NCBI RefSeq assembly: GCF_000959725.1
Contig: NZ_CP009323.1
Location: forward strand, 4,340,001-4,404,000
Direction: 5' to 3'
DNA: 64,000 nt
Origin: Burkholderia gladioli
GTDB taxonomy: Bacteria > Pseudomonadota > Gammaproteobacteria > Burkholderiales > Burkholderiaceae
Shown here: in pieces, positions 11,197-21,736 of the stretch
How the letters are laid out: each line of letters begins with the position of its first letter
Numbering within the stretch: the stretch's first letter is position 1
Program-made: the position numbers and the translations under genes
Notes under the pieces: model-generated
What the model was told of the DNA's origin: nothing
Databases searched by the model: none
Seen by the model: only the letters and a program-made list of their open reading frames with translations

Positions 11197-12597
11197 TCAA
11201 ACAGCGAGGCGCGAGATTACGACATTTCGATCCAGCAGGGCAAGCACCGCGTCGAGCGAGGGTGTATGCGTGGTGCCCACCACCAGCAGGCGCACCGGCA
11301 TCGCCAGTTGCGGCATCTTCAGGCCATGCTCGGCGAGCGTGGCCTTCAGCGCGGCCGCGATGCCTTCCTTGCTCCACTCGGCCGTCTTCAACGCCTCGGC
11401 AAGACCCGCCAGCGCCGGCTTAACCGCATCGGTGACGCGCTGCGCGAGTTCCTCCGCGTCCGGCGCCGGCACGCGATAGAACATCGCCGCGCCGTCGACG
11501 ATCTCCTTCACGGTGGAAGCACGATCCTTCATCAGGCCGATCACGCCAGGCAGGTCCGCGCCGTTCGCGAGCGTCGCCTCGTCGATGCCGAGCGCGGCGA
11601 AGAAGGGCTTGGCCAGCTCGGCCAGGCGGGCATTGTCGGCTTCCTTGATGTAGTGGTTGTTGAGCCAGTTGAGCTTGTTGTGGTCGTACTGCGCCGGCGA
11701 CTTGCCCAGGTGCTCGAGGTCGAACCAGGACACGAACTGCTCGCGCGAGAAGATCTCGGCATCGCCGTGCGACCAGCCCAGCCGCGCCAGGTAGTTGAGC
11801 ACGGCCTCGGGCAGGTAGCCCGCGTCGCGATAACCCATCACGCTCATCGCGCCGTGGCGCTTGCTCATCTTCTCGCCCTGCTCGTTCAGCACGGTCGGCA
11901 GGTGCGCGTAGACCGGCACCTCGCCGCCCAGCGCGCGCAGGATGTTGATCTGGCGCGGCGTGTTGTTGACGTGGTCGTCACCGCGGATCACGTGGGTGAT
12001 CTGCATGTCGAGATCGTCGACCACCACGCAGAAGTTGTAGGTCGGCGTGCCGTCGGGACGCGCGATCACCAGGTCGTCGAGCTCCTCGTTGGAGATCTCG
12101 ATCCTGCCCTTCACCGCGTCGTCCCATACCACCGAGCCCGTCAGCGGATTGCGAAAGCGCAGCACCGGCTGCACGCCGGCCGGCGGCTCGGGCAGCACCT
12201 TGCCCGGCTCCGGGCGCCAGGTGCCGTCGTAGCGCGGCTTCTCGCCGGCCTCGCGCTGGCGCTCGCGCAGCGCATCCAGCTCCTCGGTCGACATGTAGCA
12301 GGGATAGACCAGGCCCTTCTCGAGCATCTGCGCGAGCACCTCGCGATAGCGGTCCATGCGCTGCATCTGGTAGAACGGGCCCTCGTCGAAATCGAGATCG
12401 AGCCACTTCATGCCCTCGAGGATCGCGTCGACCGAAGCCTCCGACGAACGTTCGAGATCCGTGTCCTCGATGCGCAGCACGAAGGCGCCCTGGGTGCTGC
12501 GCGCGAAGGCCCAGGGATAGAGGGCCGAACGGATGTTGCCGAGGTGGATGAAGCCGGTCGGGCTCGGAGCGAAGCGGGTACGGACAGGACGGGTCAT
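11197..12597 (-). CDS. gltX: Glutamyl-tRNA synthetase
   Basis: Charges tRNA-Glu with glutamate (and possibly mischarges tRNA-Gln in bacteria that use the transamidation route). The 466-residue class I synthetase has the HIGH-type signature [10 protein letters not shown] near residue 10 and the KMSKS-type motif EKMSKRHGA near 245. Length is normal. It sits immediately upstream of and on the same strand as an array containing all three tRNA-Glu genes seen here, so enzyme and substrate are physically linked. A separate strong promoter drives the tRNAs, with a weak hairpin between. Confidence 0.97.
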   Translation of the reverse strand: MTRPVRTRFAPSPTGFIHLGNIRSALYPWAFARSTQGAFVLRIEDTDLERSSEASVDAILEGMKWLDLDFDEGPFYQMQRMDRYREVLAQMLEKGLVYPCYMSTEELDALRERQREAGEKPRYDGTWRPEPGKVLPEPPAGVQPVLRFRNPLTGSVVWDDAVKGRIEISNEELDDLVIARPDGTPTYNFCVVVDDLDMQITHVIRGDDHVNNTPRQINILRALGGEVPVYAHLPTVLNEQGEKMSKRHGAMSVMGYRDAGYLPEAVLNYLARLGWSHGDAEIFSREQFVSWFDLEHLGKSPAQYDHNKLNWLNNHYIKEADNARLAELAKPFFAALGIDEATLANGADLPGVIGLMKDRASTVKEIVDGAAMFYRVPAPDAEELAQRVTDAVKPALAGLAEALKTAEWSKEGIAAALKATLAEHGLKMPQLAMPVRLLVVGTTHTPSLDAVLALLDRNVVISRLAV

Positions 12598-13012
12598 GGA
12601 CGGTAACTCGATGGCCGCTCGCGCGGCCCGGATGGCAAACGACGCGGCGACGGCGCGCGGCGGGCGATACGGCCGGACGCGGTCGGCGACGGGAAGAAAG
12701 ATCGGGAATTATAACCGCCGACGGCGCGCTTCCGGGCATGCCCCCGGCCGTTCGGCCAGGTCGCGGCGCCCTGCACGCAGGCCCGCCGTGCGACATGACA
12801 GGCGCTCGCGGCCCCGCCCCGGGCCCCTTCGCACAAGCTTCACGCGTCTTCGCCGCCCGCTTGTGCCGCCGCCCGGCCGCTTGCTTTATGATGTGCGCGC
12901 CGCGGCAGGTCCGCCGCGCGCAAGGCCGCCCGCGCGCCCGCTCGGCACGCGCCGCCTCGCCCTTCGCCGCGCCCTCGCGCGCGGCCGCCCCCGTCTGCCG
13001 GAGAAAGCCCCG
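12598..13012. other. Divergent intergenic region gltX/patatin gene
   Basis: 415 bp, very GC-rich, with no supported coding sequence. It contains the gltX -10 candidate and, toward the patatin gene, a TATGAT at 12887-12892 with an imperfectly spaced TTGTGC at 12861. Nothing else recognisable. Confidence 0.5.
12708..12713 (-). promoter_or_regulatory. Candidate -10 element of gltX
   Basis: TATAAT on the minus strand, about 110 bp upstream of the gltX ATG, in an otherwise very GC-rich stretch. No good -35 hexamer is visible at 17 bp. Confidence 0.45.
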
Positions 13013-13951
13013 ATGTCGTCGTCCCCCCGCCTGTCCCGTCGCCAGTTTTCCCTGGCCGCGATGTCCGCGTCGCTGGCCGCGTGCACCTCGTTCGGCGGCA
13101 AGTCCGATGCCGGCAAGACGCCCCCGCCGCCGGTGGCGACCACCCAGCCGCGCCGGCCGCTGAAGGTCGGCATCGCGCTGGGCGGCGGTGCCGCGCGCGG
13201 CTTCGCGCATATCGGCGTGCTCAAGGCGCTGGAGGCACGCAGCATCCCGATCGACCTGGTGGCCGGCACCAGCGCGGGTTCGGTGGTCGGCTCGCTGTAC
13301 GCCTCGGGGCTGAACGCCTTCGACCTCAACAAGCTGGCGCTCACCATGGACGAGGCCTCGATCAGCGACTGGGCCCTGCCCTGGCGCTCGCGCGGCCTGC
13401 TGATGGGCGTGGCGCTGCAGAACTACATCAACAAGACGCTCAACAACCGGCCGATCGAGAAGATGACGCGCCCGCTGGGCATCGTCGCCACCGACCTGCA
13501 GAGCGGCCAGCCGATCCTGTTCCAGCGCGGCAACACGGGCCTGGCGGTGCGCGCCTCGAGCAGCGTGCCCTCGGTGTTCGAGCCGGTGCGCATCGGCAGC
13601 CGCGAGTACGTCGACGGCGGCCTGGTGAGCCCGGTGCCGGCCTCGTTCGCGCGCAAGATGGGCGCCGACTTCGTGATCGCCGTCGACATCTCGGCGCGCC
13701 CCGAGGGCGCCGCCACCGGCAATCCGATCGAGCTGCTGCTGCAGACCTTCACGATCATGGGCCAGACCATCAAGGCCTACGAGCTCGACAAGTACGCCGA
13801 CGTGGTGATCCGCCCGAACCTGGCGGCGATGAGCGCGAGCGACTTCACGCAGCGCAACGCGGCGATCCTGGCCGGCGAGGAAGCGGCCGCGAAGATCATG
13901 CCGGAGCTGCAGAGCAAGCTGGCGGCCGCGCAGGCACGCGCGAGCGCCTGA
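13013..13951 (+). CDS. Patatin-like phospholipase, predicted Tat-exported lipoprotein
   Basis: Serine acyl hydrolase of the patatin/RssA type, 312 residues. The oxyanion-hole loop is GGGAARG, the nucleophile elbow GTSAGS holds the catalytic Ser, and the partner Asp is in EYVDGGLVSPVP. The N terminus is SRRQFSLAAMSASLAAC: a twin-arginine motif followed by a lipobox LAAC, so the protein is predicted to be folded before Tat export and lipid-anchored. A Pro-rich linker (GKTPPPPVATTQP) follows. The ATG at 13013 is chosen because it places the signal at the N terminus and has GGAG upstream. It likely acts on membrane lipid in the envelope; its substrate is unknown. Confidence 0.88.
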   Translation: MSSSPRLSRRQFSLAAMSASLAACTSFGGKSDAGKTPPPPVATTQPRRPLKVGIALGGGAARGFAHIGVLKALEARSIPIDLVAGTSAGSVVGSLYASGLNAFDLNKLALTMDEASISDWALPWRSRGLLMGVALQNYINKTLNNRPIEKMTRPLGIVATDLQSGQPILFQRGNTGLAVRASSSVPSVFEPVRIGSREYVDGGLVSPVPASFARKMGADFVIAVDISARPEGAATGNPIELLLQTFTIMGQTIKAYELDKYADVVIRPNLAAMSASDFTQRNAAILAGEEAAAKIMPELQSKLAAAQARASA

Positions 13952-14062
13952 AGGCGCCTGTCGAGCCGCCCGGGGCCCAGCGCGCTCCAGGGCGCCTCGC
14001 GGCCCGGCACGCGACGCTCACCCCGCCCGGCCCGCCGCCATCCCCTTTCCGAAGCTCCAAAG

Positions 14063-14093
14063 CAAAAACCCCGGCTCCTTGCGGAAGCCGGGG
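14063..14093 (-). terminator. Terminator of the NlpC/P60 gene
   Basis: CCCCGGCT/AGCCGGGG hairpin with a small internal bulge, followed on the minus strand by TTTTTGC. It lies about 30 bp after the stop codon. Confidence 0.85.
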
Positions 14094-14124
14094 TCGGCCA
14101 TGCTTGCCTGCCGCGGTGCGGCGA

Positions 14125-14814
14125 TCAGTTGCCCGGCGTGAAATCCGCCGCGTTGCCGCCGATCGTCGCGCTCACGCGCTGGCGCAGGTCGTCGGGCTTG
14201 GTCGGGAATTCCGACTCGAGCCGGCGCGCGCCGGTGAAGCGCTTTTCCCAGTAGCTGCTGTCGAGATCGTCGACGCGGATCGTGCTGCCCGTCGAGGGCG
14301 AGTGCACGAACTTGTTGTCGCCGATATAGATGCCCACGTGCGAGAAGGTGCGGCGCATGGTGTTGAAGAACACCAGGTCGCCCGGCTTGAGCTCGCTCAT
14401 GCGGACCTTCTCGCCGACGCGGCTCATTTCCTCGGCGCGGCGCGGCAGCGACATACCGAGCGTGTCCTGGAACACGTAGCGCACGAAGCCACTGCAATCG
14501 AGACCCGAATCGGGGGAATTGCCGCCCCAGCGGTAGCGCACGCCGATCATGTTCAGCGCGCCGACCACCACGTCGCCGGCCTTGCCGGCCATGCCGGAGA
14601 GGAACGACTTGGCGCCGCCCGTGCTGGCTGCCGGGGCGCTGGCTTGCGGATTCTGGGTGGAGGAATTCGACCCGGACTGGGTCGAGAATGCGACATTCTG
14701 ATTAAAACTGCCGGCTTCGTCGGCGAACGCGCCGGGAGCCGCAGCAATCAGGACGCCGACAAACAGCCCGGCGACGGCGCGCGTACATACCTGGGTGAGG
14801 GAGCGGTGCTGCAT
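14125..14814 (-). CDS. NlpC/P60-family cell-wall peptidase
   Basis: Secreted D,L-endopeptidase-like protein of 229 residues that probably cuts peptidoglycan stem peptides. A signal peptide (about 1-31, ending AAAPGAFA) is followed by a low-complexity Ser/Gln/Asn linker and the NlpC/P60 domain: catalytic Cys in LDCSGFVRYVFQ, His in FSHVGIYIG, and a third polar His in KFVHSPSTGS. The linker is short and no SH3 or LysM domain is present. A near-consensus promoter lies 53 bp upstream and a good terminator follows, so it is monocistronic. Confidence 0.93.
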   Translation of the reverse strand: MQHRSLTQVCTRAVAGLFVGVLIAAAPGAFADEAGSFNQNVAFSTQSGSNSSTQNPQASAPAASTGGAKSFLSGMAGKAGDVVVGALNMIGVRYRWGGNSPDSGLDCSGFVRYVFQDTLGMSLPRRAEEMSRVGEKVRMSELKPGDLVFFNTMRRTFSHVGIYIGDNKFVHSPSTGSTIRVDDLDSSYWEKRFTGARRLESEFPTKPDDLRQRVSATIGGNAADFTPGN

Positions 14815-14866
14815 CGGTCGGTAATTTTGTGCTTAAAAATCAGGTGATTGCCGGAAATTTCGGTCG

Positions 14867-14895
14867 ATACTAGCCAGACGGTATTTGTTTGTCAA
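14867..14895 (-). promoter_or_regulatory. Promoter of the NlpC/P60 gene
   Basis: Minus-strand TTGACA-N17-TAGTAT, perfect -35 and good -10, ending about 53 bp before the ATG. An inverted repeat ATTGAA-AAA-TTCAAT at 14901-14915 lies directly upstream of the -35. Confidence 0.85.
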
Positions 14896-14928
14896 AATGA
14901 ATTGAAAAATTCAATCAATATCTGCACA

Positions 14929-16682
<1,754 letters not shown>

Positions 16683-16686
<4 letters not shown>

Positions 16687-17780
16687 CGCGCACCTCCGGC
16701 CGCGCGCGAGGTATCGGCCACGCGCGAATCGAGCGCGTTGCGCAGCGCATCGCCCATGAAGGTCAGCAACAGCAGCGTGAACACCAGCACGATGAAGGTC
16801 GCCAGCGAGATCCACCAGGCGTCGAGATTGGCCTTGCCCTGCGAAAGCAGCTCGCCCAGGCTCGGCGTGGGCGGCGGCACGCCCAGGCCGAGGAAGTCGA
16901 GGCTGGTCAGCGCCAGGATCGAGCCGCTCATGCGAAACGGCAGGAAGGTGATGACGGGCGTGAGGCTGTTGGGCAGCACGTGGCGCCAGATGATCTGCCA
17001 GTTCGACAGGCCCATCGCGCGCGCGGCGCGCACGTAGTCCTGGGTGCGGTTGCGCAGGAACTCGGCGCGCACGTAGTCGGCCAGGCCGATCCAGCCGAAC
17101 AGCGAGAGCAGCACGATCAGCAGCAGGAAGCTGGGCTCGAAGATCGAGGCGAAGATGATCAGCAGGTAGAGCTCGGGCATCGAGCTCCAGATCTCGATCA
17201 GGCGCTGCCCGACGATGTCGATGCGCCCGCCGTAGAAGCCCTGCACCGCGCCGGCCAGGATCCCCAGCACGGTGCCGATCAGGGTCAGCACCAGCGCGAA
17301 CTCGACCGACACGCAGAAGCCGTAGACCAGCCGCGCGAGCAGGTCGCGCCCTTGCGCGTCGGTGCCCAGCCAGTTGTCGCGCGAAGGCGGCGCCGGGTTC
17401 GGCAGCGCCGAGAAGTAGTTCAGCGTCGTGTAGGAATAGCGGTTCGGCGGATAGATCGCGAAGTTGCCCGGCGCGTCGATCCGCTTGCGCACGTAAGGGT
17501 CGAGGTAGTCGGCCGGGGTCGGGAAGTCGCCGCCGAAGGTGGTTTCGGCATAGTCCCTGGCGATCGGGAAGTACCAGTGGCCGTCGTAGCGCACCACCAG
17601 CGGCTTGTCGTTGGACCACAGCGGCGCGGCCAGGCTGATCGCGAAGGCGACCAGGAACACCACGAAGCTCCAGTAGCCCAGGCGCTGGCGGCGAAAGCGC
17701 TGCCAGACGCGGCGCGCGGGAGACGGCGAGACGCGCGCGCGGGCGGCGTCGACGCGGGAGGAAACGGCGGTTCGGCTCAA
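16683..17780 (-). CDS. yejE: Peptide ABC transporter permease (YejE type)
   Basis: Inner-membrane permease of 365 residues. One TM segment lies near residue 40 (YWSFVVFLVAFAISLAAPLW), then a long periplasmic loop typical of YejE, then the BPD_transp_1 core with the EAA-like loop RAARAMGLSNWQIIWRHVLPNSL. It appears to start at TTG: the codon at 17780 has GGAG 7 bp upstream and only 1 bp separates it from the yejB stop, while no ATG is suitably placed. Its 3' end overlaps yejF by 4 bp. It works with YejB as the transmembrane pore. Confidence 0.92.
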
Positions 17781-17781
17781 C

Positions 17782-18822
17782 TCAGCGCTCCAGTTGGTCG
17801 AATTGGATCCGGGGGTCGACCCAGACGTAGCAGAGATCGGAAACCAGCTTGGTGACCAGGCCGATCAGCGTGAACAGGTAGAGCGTGCCGAGCACCACCG
17901 GGTAGTCGCGGCGGATCACCGACTCGTAGGACAGCAGGCCCAGGCCGTCGAGCGAGAACAGCGTCTCGATCAGCAGGCTGCCCGAGAAGAAGGCGCCGAT
18001 GAAGGCGGCCGGGAAGCCCACGATCAGCGGCAGCAGCGCGTTGCGGAACACGTGCTTCCAGAGCACGCGCCGCTCCGACAGGCCCTTGGCGCGCGCGGTC
18101 AGCACGTACTGCTTGCGGATCTCGTCGAGGAAGGCGTTCTTGGTGAGCATGGTGATCACCGCGAAGCTGCCCACCACCGAGGCCGTGATCGGCAGCACCA
18201 GGTGCCAGAGGTAGTCGGTGATCTTGGCGGCCAGGCTCAGCTGGGCGAAGTTGTCCGAGGTCAGGCCGCGCAGCGGGAACAACTGCCAGAACGAGCCGCC
18301 GCCGAACAGCACCAGCAGCAGCACGCCGAGCACGAAGCCGGGGATCGCGTAGCCGACCAGCACCGCCAGGCTCGAGGCCACGTCGAAGGGCGTGCCGTTG
18401 TAGACCGCCTTGGCGATGCCCAGCGGCACCGAGATCAGGTAGGTCAGCAGGAAGGTCCAGATGCCGATGCTAATCGACACCGGCAGCTTCGAGACCACCA
18501 GCGACCAGACGCTCTGGTGATGGAAGTAGCTCTGGCCCAGGTCGAAATGCGCGAAGCGTTCCAGCATCAGGCCGTAGCGCTCGATGGGCGGCTTGTCGAA
18601 GCCGTACAGCGCCTTGAGCTGGGCGAGTTGCTGCGGGTCCACGCCCGAGTAGGCGCGCATGCCGAACGGCACGTGGCCCTGCTCGGCACCCTTGCGCAGT
18701 TCCTGCATCGCCTGTTCGACCGGCCCGCCCGGCACGAACTGGATCACCGCGAAGGTGATGGTCAGCACGCCGAGCAGGGTCGGGATCATCAGCAGCAGAC
18801 GTTTGAGGATGTAGCTCCACAT
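17782..18822 (-). CDS. yejB: Peptide ABC transporter permease (YejB type)
   Basis: Inner-membrane permease of 346 residues beginning MWSYILKRLLLMIPTLLGVLTITF, the standard first TM helix of DppB/YejB proteins. The insertion with EQAMQELRKGAEQGHVPFG is typical of YejB. The cytoplasmic loop RAKGLSERRVLWKHVFRNALLP contacts the ATPase. The ATG at 18822 is chosen by homology of this first helix; the frame stays open upstream but is not conserved-looking. It lies 124 bp after yejA and 1 bp before yejE. Confidence 0.92.
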   Translation of the reverse strand: MWSYILKRLLLMIPTLLGVLTITFAVIQFVPGGPVEQAMQELRKGAEQGHVPFGMRAYSGVDPQQLAQLKALYGFDKPPIERYGLMLERFAHFDLGQSYFHHQSVWSLVVSKLPVSISIGIWTFLLTYLISVPLGIAKAVYNGTPFDVASSLAVLVGYAIPGFVLGVLLLVLFGGGSFWQLFPLRGLTSDNFAQLSLAAKITDYLWHLVLPITASVVGSFAVITMLTKNAFLDEIRKQYVLTARAKGLSERRVLWKHVFRNALLPLIVGFPAAFIGAFFSGSLLIETLFSLDGLGLLSYESVIRRDYPVVLGTLYLFTLIGLVTKLVSDLCYVWVDPRIQFDQLER

Positions 18823-18946
18823 AGGCGGGATCGACCAGGCGGCGCGCGCAGCGCGGTTAGGGAAACAACGGGCGCGACGGCCGCGCGGGCCGTGCGCGAA
18901 GGGTGGCGCGATGGCGAGGCGAGCCGGCCGGATGCATGCCCACGGC

Positions 18947-20839
18947 TCAGTGCCCCGCCGCCGAGGCGGCATTCGCGGCATTCGCGGCGGGTTTCTCCCA
19001 CCACATCGACACCACCCAGTCCTCCGCCGAATAGTACAGCGGCAGCGTCGCGGGGTACGCCAGCCGTCGCTGGTAGGCGACCCGGTGCATGGTGCTGTAC
19101 CACTGCGGCACGGCATAGTAGCCGTGCATCAGCACGCGGTCGAGCGCGTGGGTGGCGTCGAGCAGTTGCTCGCGCGTCTGCGCCTGCACCAGGGTCTTCA
19201 GGATCGTGTCGACGGCCGGCGATTTCAGGCCGATCAGGTTGTCCGAGCCGGTCTGGTCGGCGTAGCGGCTGGCGTAGCGCAGCACCTGCTCGCTGCCCGG
19301 CACCTGCACGCCCGGGTAGCGGATCGTGGTCATGTCGTAATCGAAGGCGTCGAGGCGCTTCTGCAGCAGGGCGAAGTCGGCGGTGCGAAAGCGCGCCTCG
19401 ATGCCGAGCTTGGCGAGATTGCGCTGGTAGACGGCCGCCACCGGCTCCATCGAGCCGCCCGAATCGTCGAGGATCTCGAAGCGGAACGGCTCGCCGCGCG
19501 CGTTGCGCAGCGCGCCGTCGCGATAGGTCCAGCCGGCCTGGGCCAGCAGCGCGCGCGCCTGGAGCAGGTTGGCGCGCAGCGAACCCGGCGGATTGGTCGA
19601 GGGCTGCTCGGGCATCGGCCCGAACACGGCCGGATCCAGTTGCTTGCGCAACGGTTCCAGGATCGCCAGCTCGCCCTCGCCCGGCGTGCCGGTGGCCTGC
19701 AGCTCGGTATCGGCGAAATAGCTGTTCAGGCGCGTGTAGCCGCCGTAGAACAACTGGCGGTTCAGCCATTCGAAGTCGAAGGCCAGGTCCAGCGCCTGGC
19801 GCACGCGCACGTCCTGGAACAGTGGCCGGCGCAGGTTCATCATGAAGCCCTGCATGCCCGCGCCGTTGTGCTGGCGGAACTCGTGCTTGACCAGCTCGCC
19901 GTTGTCGAAGCGCTTGCCGATGTCGCGTCGCACCCAGTTGCGCGCGATGTACTCGACCAGCACGTCGTATTCGCCGGCCTTGAAGGCCTCCAGGCGCGCC
20001 ACCCCGTCGCCGTAGAGCTTGTAGACGATATGCGCGAAATTGTTGGTGCCCACCCGCACCGGCAGGTCGGCGCCCCAGTAATGCGGATCGCGCCGGTAGG
20101 TGATGTTGCGGCCGGTGTCGTAGCGCTCGATCAGGTAGGGGCCGCTGCCGATCGGCGGCTCGAAGGCCAACTGGTCGAAGGCCACGTGGCTGCCGTCGGG
20201 CCGGGCGCCCCACTTGCGCGAGAACACCGGAATCGCGCCGGCGGTGAGCGGCAGTTCGCGGTCCGCGCGCGCGAACTCGAAGCGGATGGTGGCCGCGTCG
20301 ACCACCACCGCGCGCTTGATCTCGGCGAAATAGGCCGCGTACTGCGGCGCGGCCTGCGGGCTCTTGAGCGTGTCGAACGAATACTTCACGTCGTCGGCCG
20401 TGACCGGGTCGCCGTTCGAGAAGCGCGCGCGGGCATTGAGATGGAAGGTGGCCGAGAGCCGGTCCGGCGCGATCGCCACGTCGTCGGCCAGCAGGCCATA
20501 GACGCTGGCCGGCTCGTCGGCGCTGCCCGTCATCAGGCTCTCGAACAGCAGGCCGATGCCGGGCGCGGGATTGCCGCGCAGCGTGAAGGGGTTGAACTTG
20601 TCGAAGGTGGTGAGCCGGTTCGGGTTGGCCAGCACCAGGGTGCCGCCCTTGGGCGCGTCCGGGTTCACGTAGTCGAAATGCTTGAAGCCGGGCGGATACT
20701 TCGGCTCGCCGTATTGCGCGATCGCATAGACGGCATGGGCGGGGGGCGCGGCCGCCACGGCGAACACGGCCAGCAAGGCGGCGATGGCGGCACGCGGGGC
20801 GCGGCTGTGCGCGGCGGCCCGGAACGACGGAATCGGCAT
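18947..20839 (-). CDS. yejA: Periplasmic peptide-binding protein (YejA type)
   Basis: Solute-binding component of 630 residues, SBP_bac_5 family. A signal peptide with hydrophobic core AAIAALLAVFAVAAAPPAHA is cleaved near residue 36. The mature start YAIAQYGEPKYPPGFKHFDYVNPDAPKGGTL is the characteristic YejA opening, followed by the peptide-binding fold (LHLNARARFSNGDPVTADDVKYSFDTLK style segment). It is first in the operon yejA-yejB-yejE-yejF. It delivers oligopeptides or peptide-nucleotide antibiotics to the permease; exact ligand unknown. Confidence 0.93.
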   Translation of the reverse strand: MPIPSFRAAAHSRAPRAAIAALLAVFAVAAAPPAHAVYAIAQYGEPKYPPGFKHFDYVNPDAPKGGTLVLANPNRLTTFDKFNPFTLRGNPAPGIGLLFESLMTGSADEPASVYGLLADDVAIAPDRLSATFHLNARARFSNGDPVTADDVKYSFDTLKSPQAAPQYAAYFAEIKRAVVVDAATIRFEFARADRELPLTAGAIPVFSRKWGARPDGSHVAFDQLAFEPPIGSGPYLIERYDTGRNITYRRDPHYWGADLPVRVGTNNFAHIVYKLYGDGVARLEAFKAGEYDVLVEYIARNWVRRDIGKRFDNGELVKHEFRQHNGAGMQGFMMNLRRPLFQDVRVRQALDLAFDFEWLNRQLFYGGYTRLNSYFADTELQATGTPGEGELAILEPLRKQLDPAVFGPMPEQPSTNPPGSLRANLLQARALLAQAGWTYRDGALRNARGEPFRFEILDDSGGSMEPVAAVYQRNLAKLGIEARFRTADFALLQKRLDAFDYDMTTIRYPGVQVPGSEQVLRYASRYADQTGSDNLIGLKSPAVDTILKTLVQAQTREQLLDATHALDRVLMHGYYAVPQWYSTMHRVAYQRRLAYPATLPLYYSAEDWVVSMWWEKPAANAANAASAAGH

Positions 20840-20961
20840 GAAGGCGGAATCGCTCGTGGTTCGTTGGCGGTGTCGCGCATTCTACCGAGTCCGCTCCGCC
20901 AGGTGGGGCATTCGCCGTGCCGGACGGGTGCGCCCTGCCCGTTGCGTCGTCGGGCGCGCAA

Positions 20962-20989
20962 AAGAAAACCGCCCTCGCGAGGGCGGTTT
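20962..20989 (-). terminator. Terminator of the small His/Gly-rich protein gene
   Basis: AACCGCCCTC-GCGA-GGGCGGTT-type perfect hairpin followed on the minus strand by TTCTTTTG. About 80 bp after the stop of the gene at 21071. Confidence 0.85.
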
Positions 20990-21070
20990 GTCACCAGCGG
21001 GCAGCTCGGCAGCTCGGCGAACCTCCATATATAGGAAGCGCCTTGCACCGGGCCGCGGCCCGGCGATCGT

Positions 21071-21424
21071 TCAATGACGCCAGCCCGGGCCATCGTGGCC
21101 GCCGTGCCAGCCGGGGCCGCCGCTATGCCAGCCCGGGCCGCCGCGCCAGCCGCCGCCGTGGTGGCGATACCACTCGTCGCGGCCCCAGTAGCGGCGGCCA
21201 TCCCAGTAGCGGTCGCCGTGCCAGCCGATCACGATCGCGGGCGGCGGCGCATAAACGGGCGCCGGCTGATAGTAGACGGGCGGCGGCGGCGCATAGACGG
21301 GTGCCGGTGCGACATAGGCCGGAGCGCCGAGGTTGATGCCGACACTGACGCCCGCCATTGCCGCGCCCGACACGAACAGCGCAGCCAGACCGGTCACGAG
21401 CGAAGCAACACGCAAGCTTTTCAT
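21071..21424 (-). CDS. Small secreted PXV-repeat and His/Gly/Trp-rich protein
   Basis: 117-residue exported protein. A signal peptide (MKSLRVASLVTGLAALFVSGAAMA) precedes a Pro/Val/Tyr segment with repeated APAPVYAPPPPVYY-like units, then an aromatic GWHGDRYWDGRRYWGRDEWYRHH stretch and a Gly/Trp/His tail with three GPGWH-like repeats. It resembles the PXPV-repeat family that is common and uncharacterised in Burkholderia. The ATG at 21424 is chosen because AAGGGGA lies 5 bp upstream; an ATG 24 bp earlier has none. The His-rich tail could bind metal, which is only a guess. Own terminator, so monocistronic. Confidence 0.8.
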   Translation of the reverse strand: MKSLRVASLVTGLAALFVSGAAMAGVSVGINLGAPAYVAPAPVYAPPPPVYYQPAPVYAPPPAIVIGWHGDRYWDGRRYWGRDEWYRHHGGGWRGGPGWHSGGPGWHGGHDGPGWRH

Positions 21425-21684
21425 GGAGTCCCCTTCCGGTGGTTTCATTGAGTGATTCGACTATAGCGACTCGGGCCCCGCCCGCATATTTCCACTTTGT
21501 AAGAACTGATGCGCGGCATCGCGTGACATGCGCATCCCTAACGTCTTGTTACATTTCGCCGGACTCGACCCCGGCCGGGGCGGCGAATGCGCGAGGATGC
21601 GGGTCGATGGAGGATCGCGGGGGGTGTCGAGCGCCATAGACGGCGCGCGTATTGTAGCGGCGAGCGTGCGAACGCGCGCCGGGG

Positions 21685-21705
21685 GCGCCGGCGCGAAGCC
21701 GGCGC
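21685..21705 (-). other. Hairpin after the PfkB kinase gene
   Basis: GCGCCGGC-GCGAA-GCCGGCGC, 8-bp perfect stem 32 bp past the end of the kinase gene. There is no T run, so it may only stabilise the 3' end. Confidence 0.35.
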
Positions 21706-21736
21706 AATGGTCATCCAGTGTGGCCCGGCGCGCGAT

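Noticed and set aside
12887..12892. TATGAT as a promoter for the patatin gene
   Set aside because: Spacing to the only TTG-like hexamer is 20 bp, so it is mentioned only in the region note.
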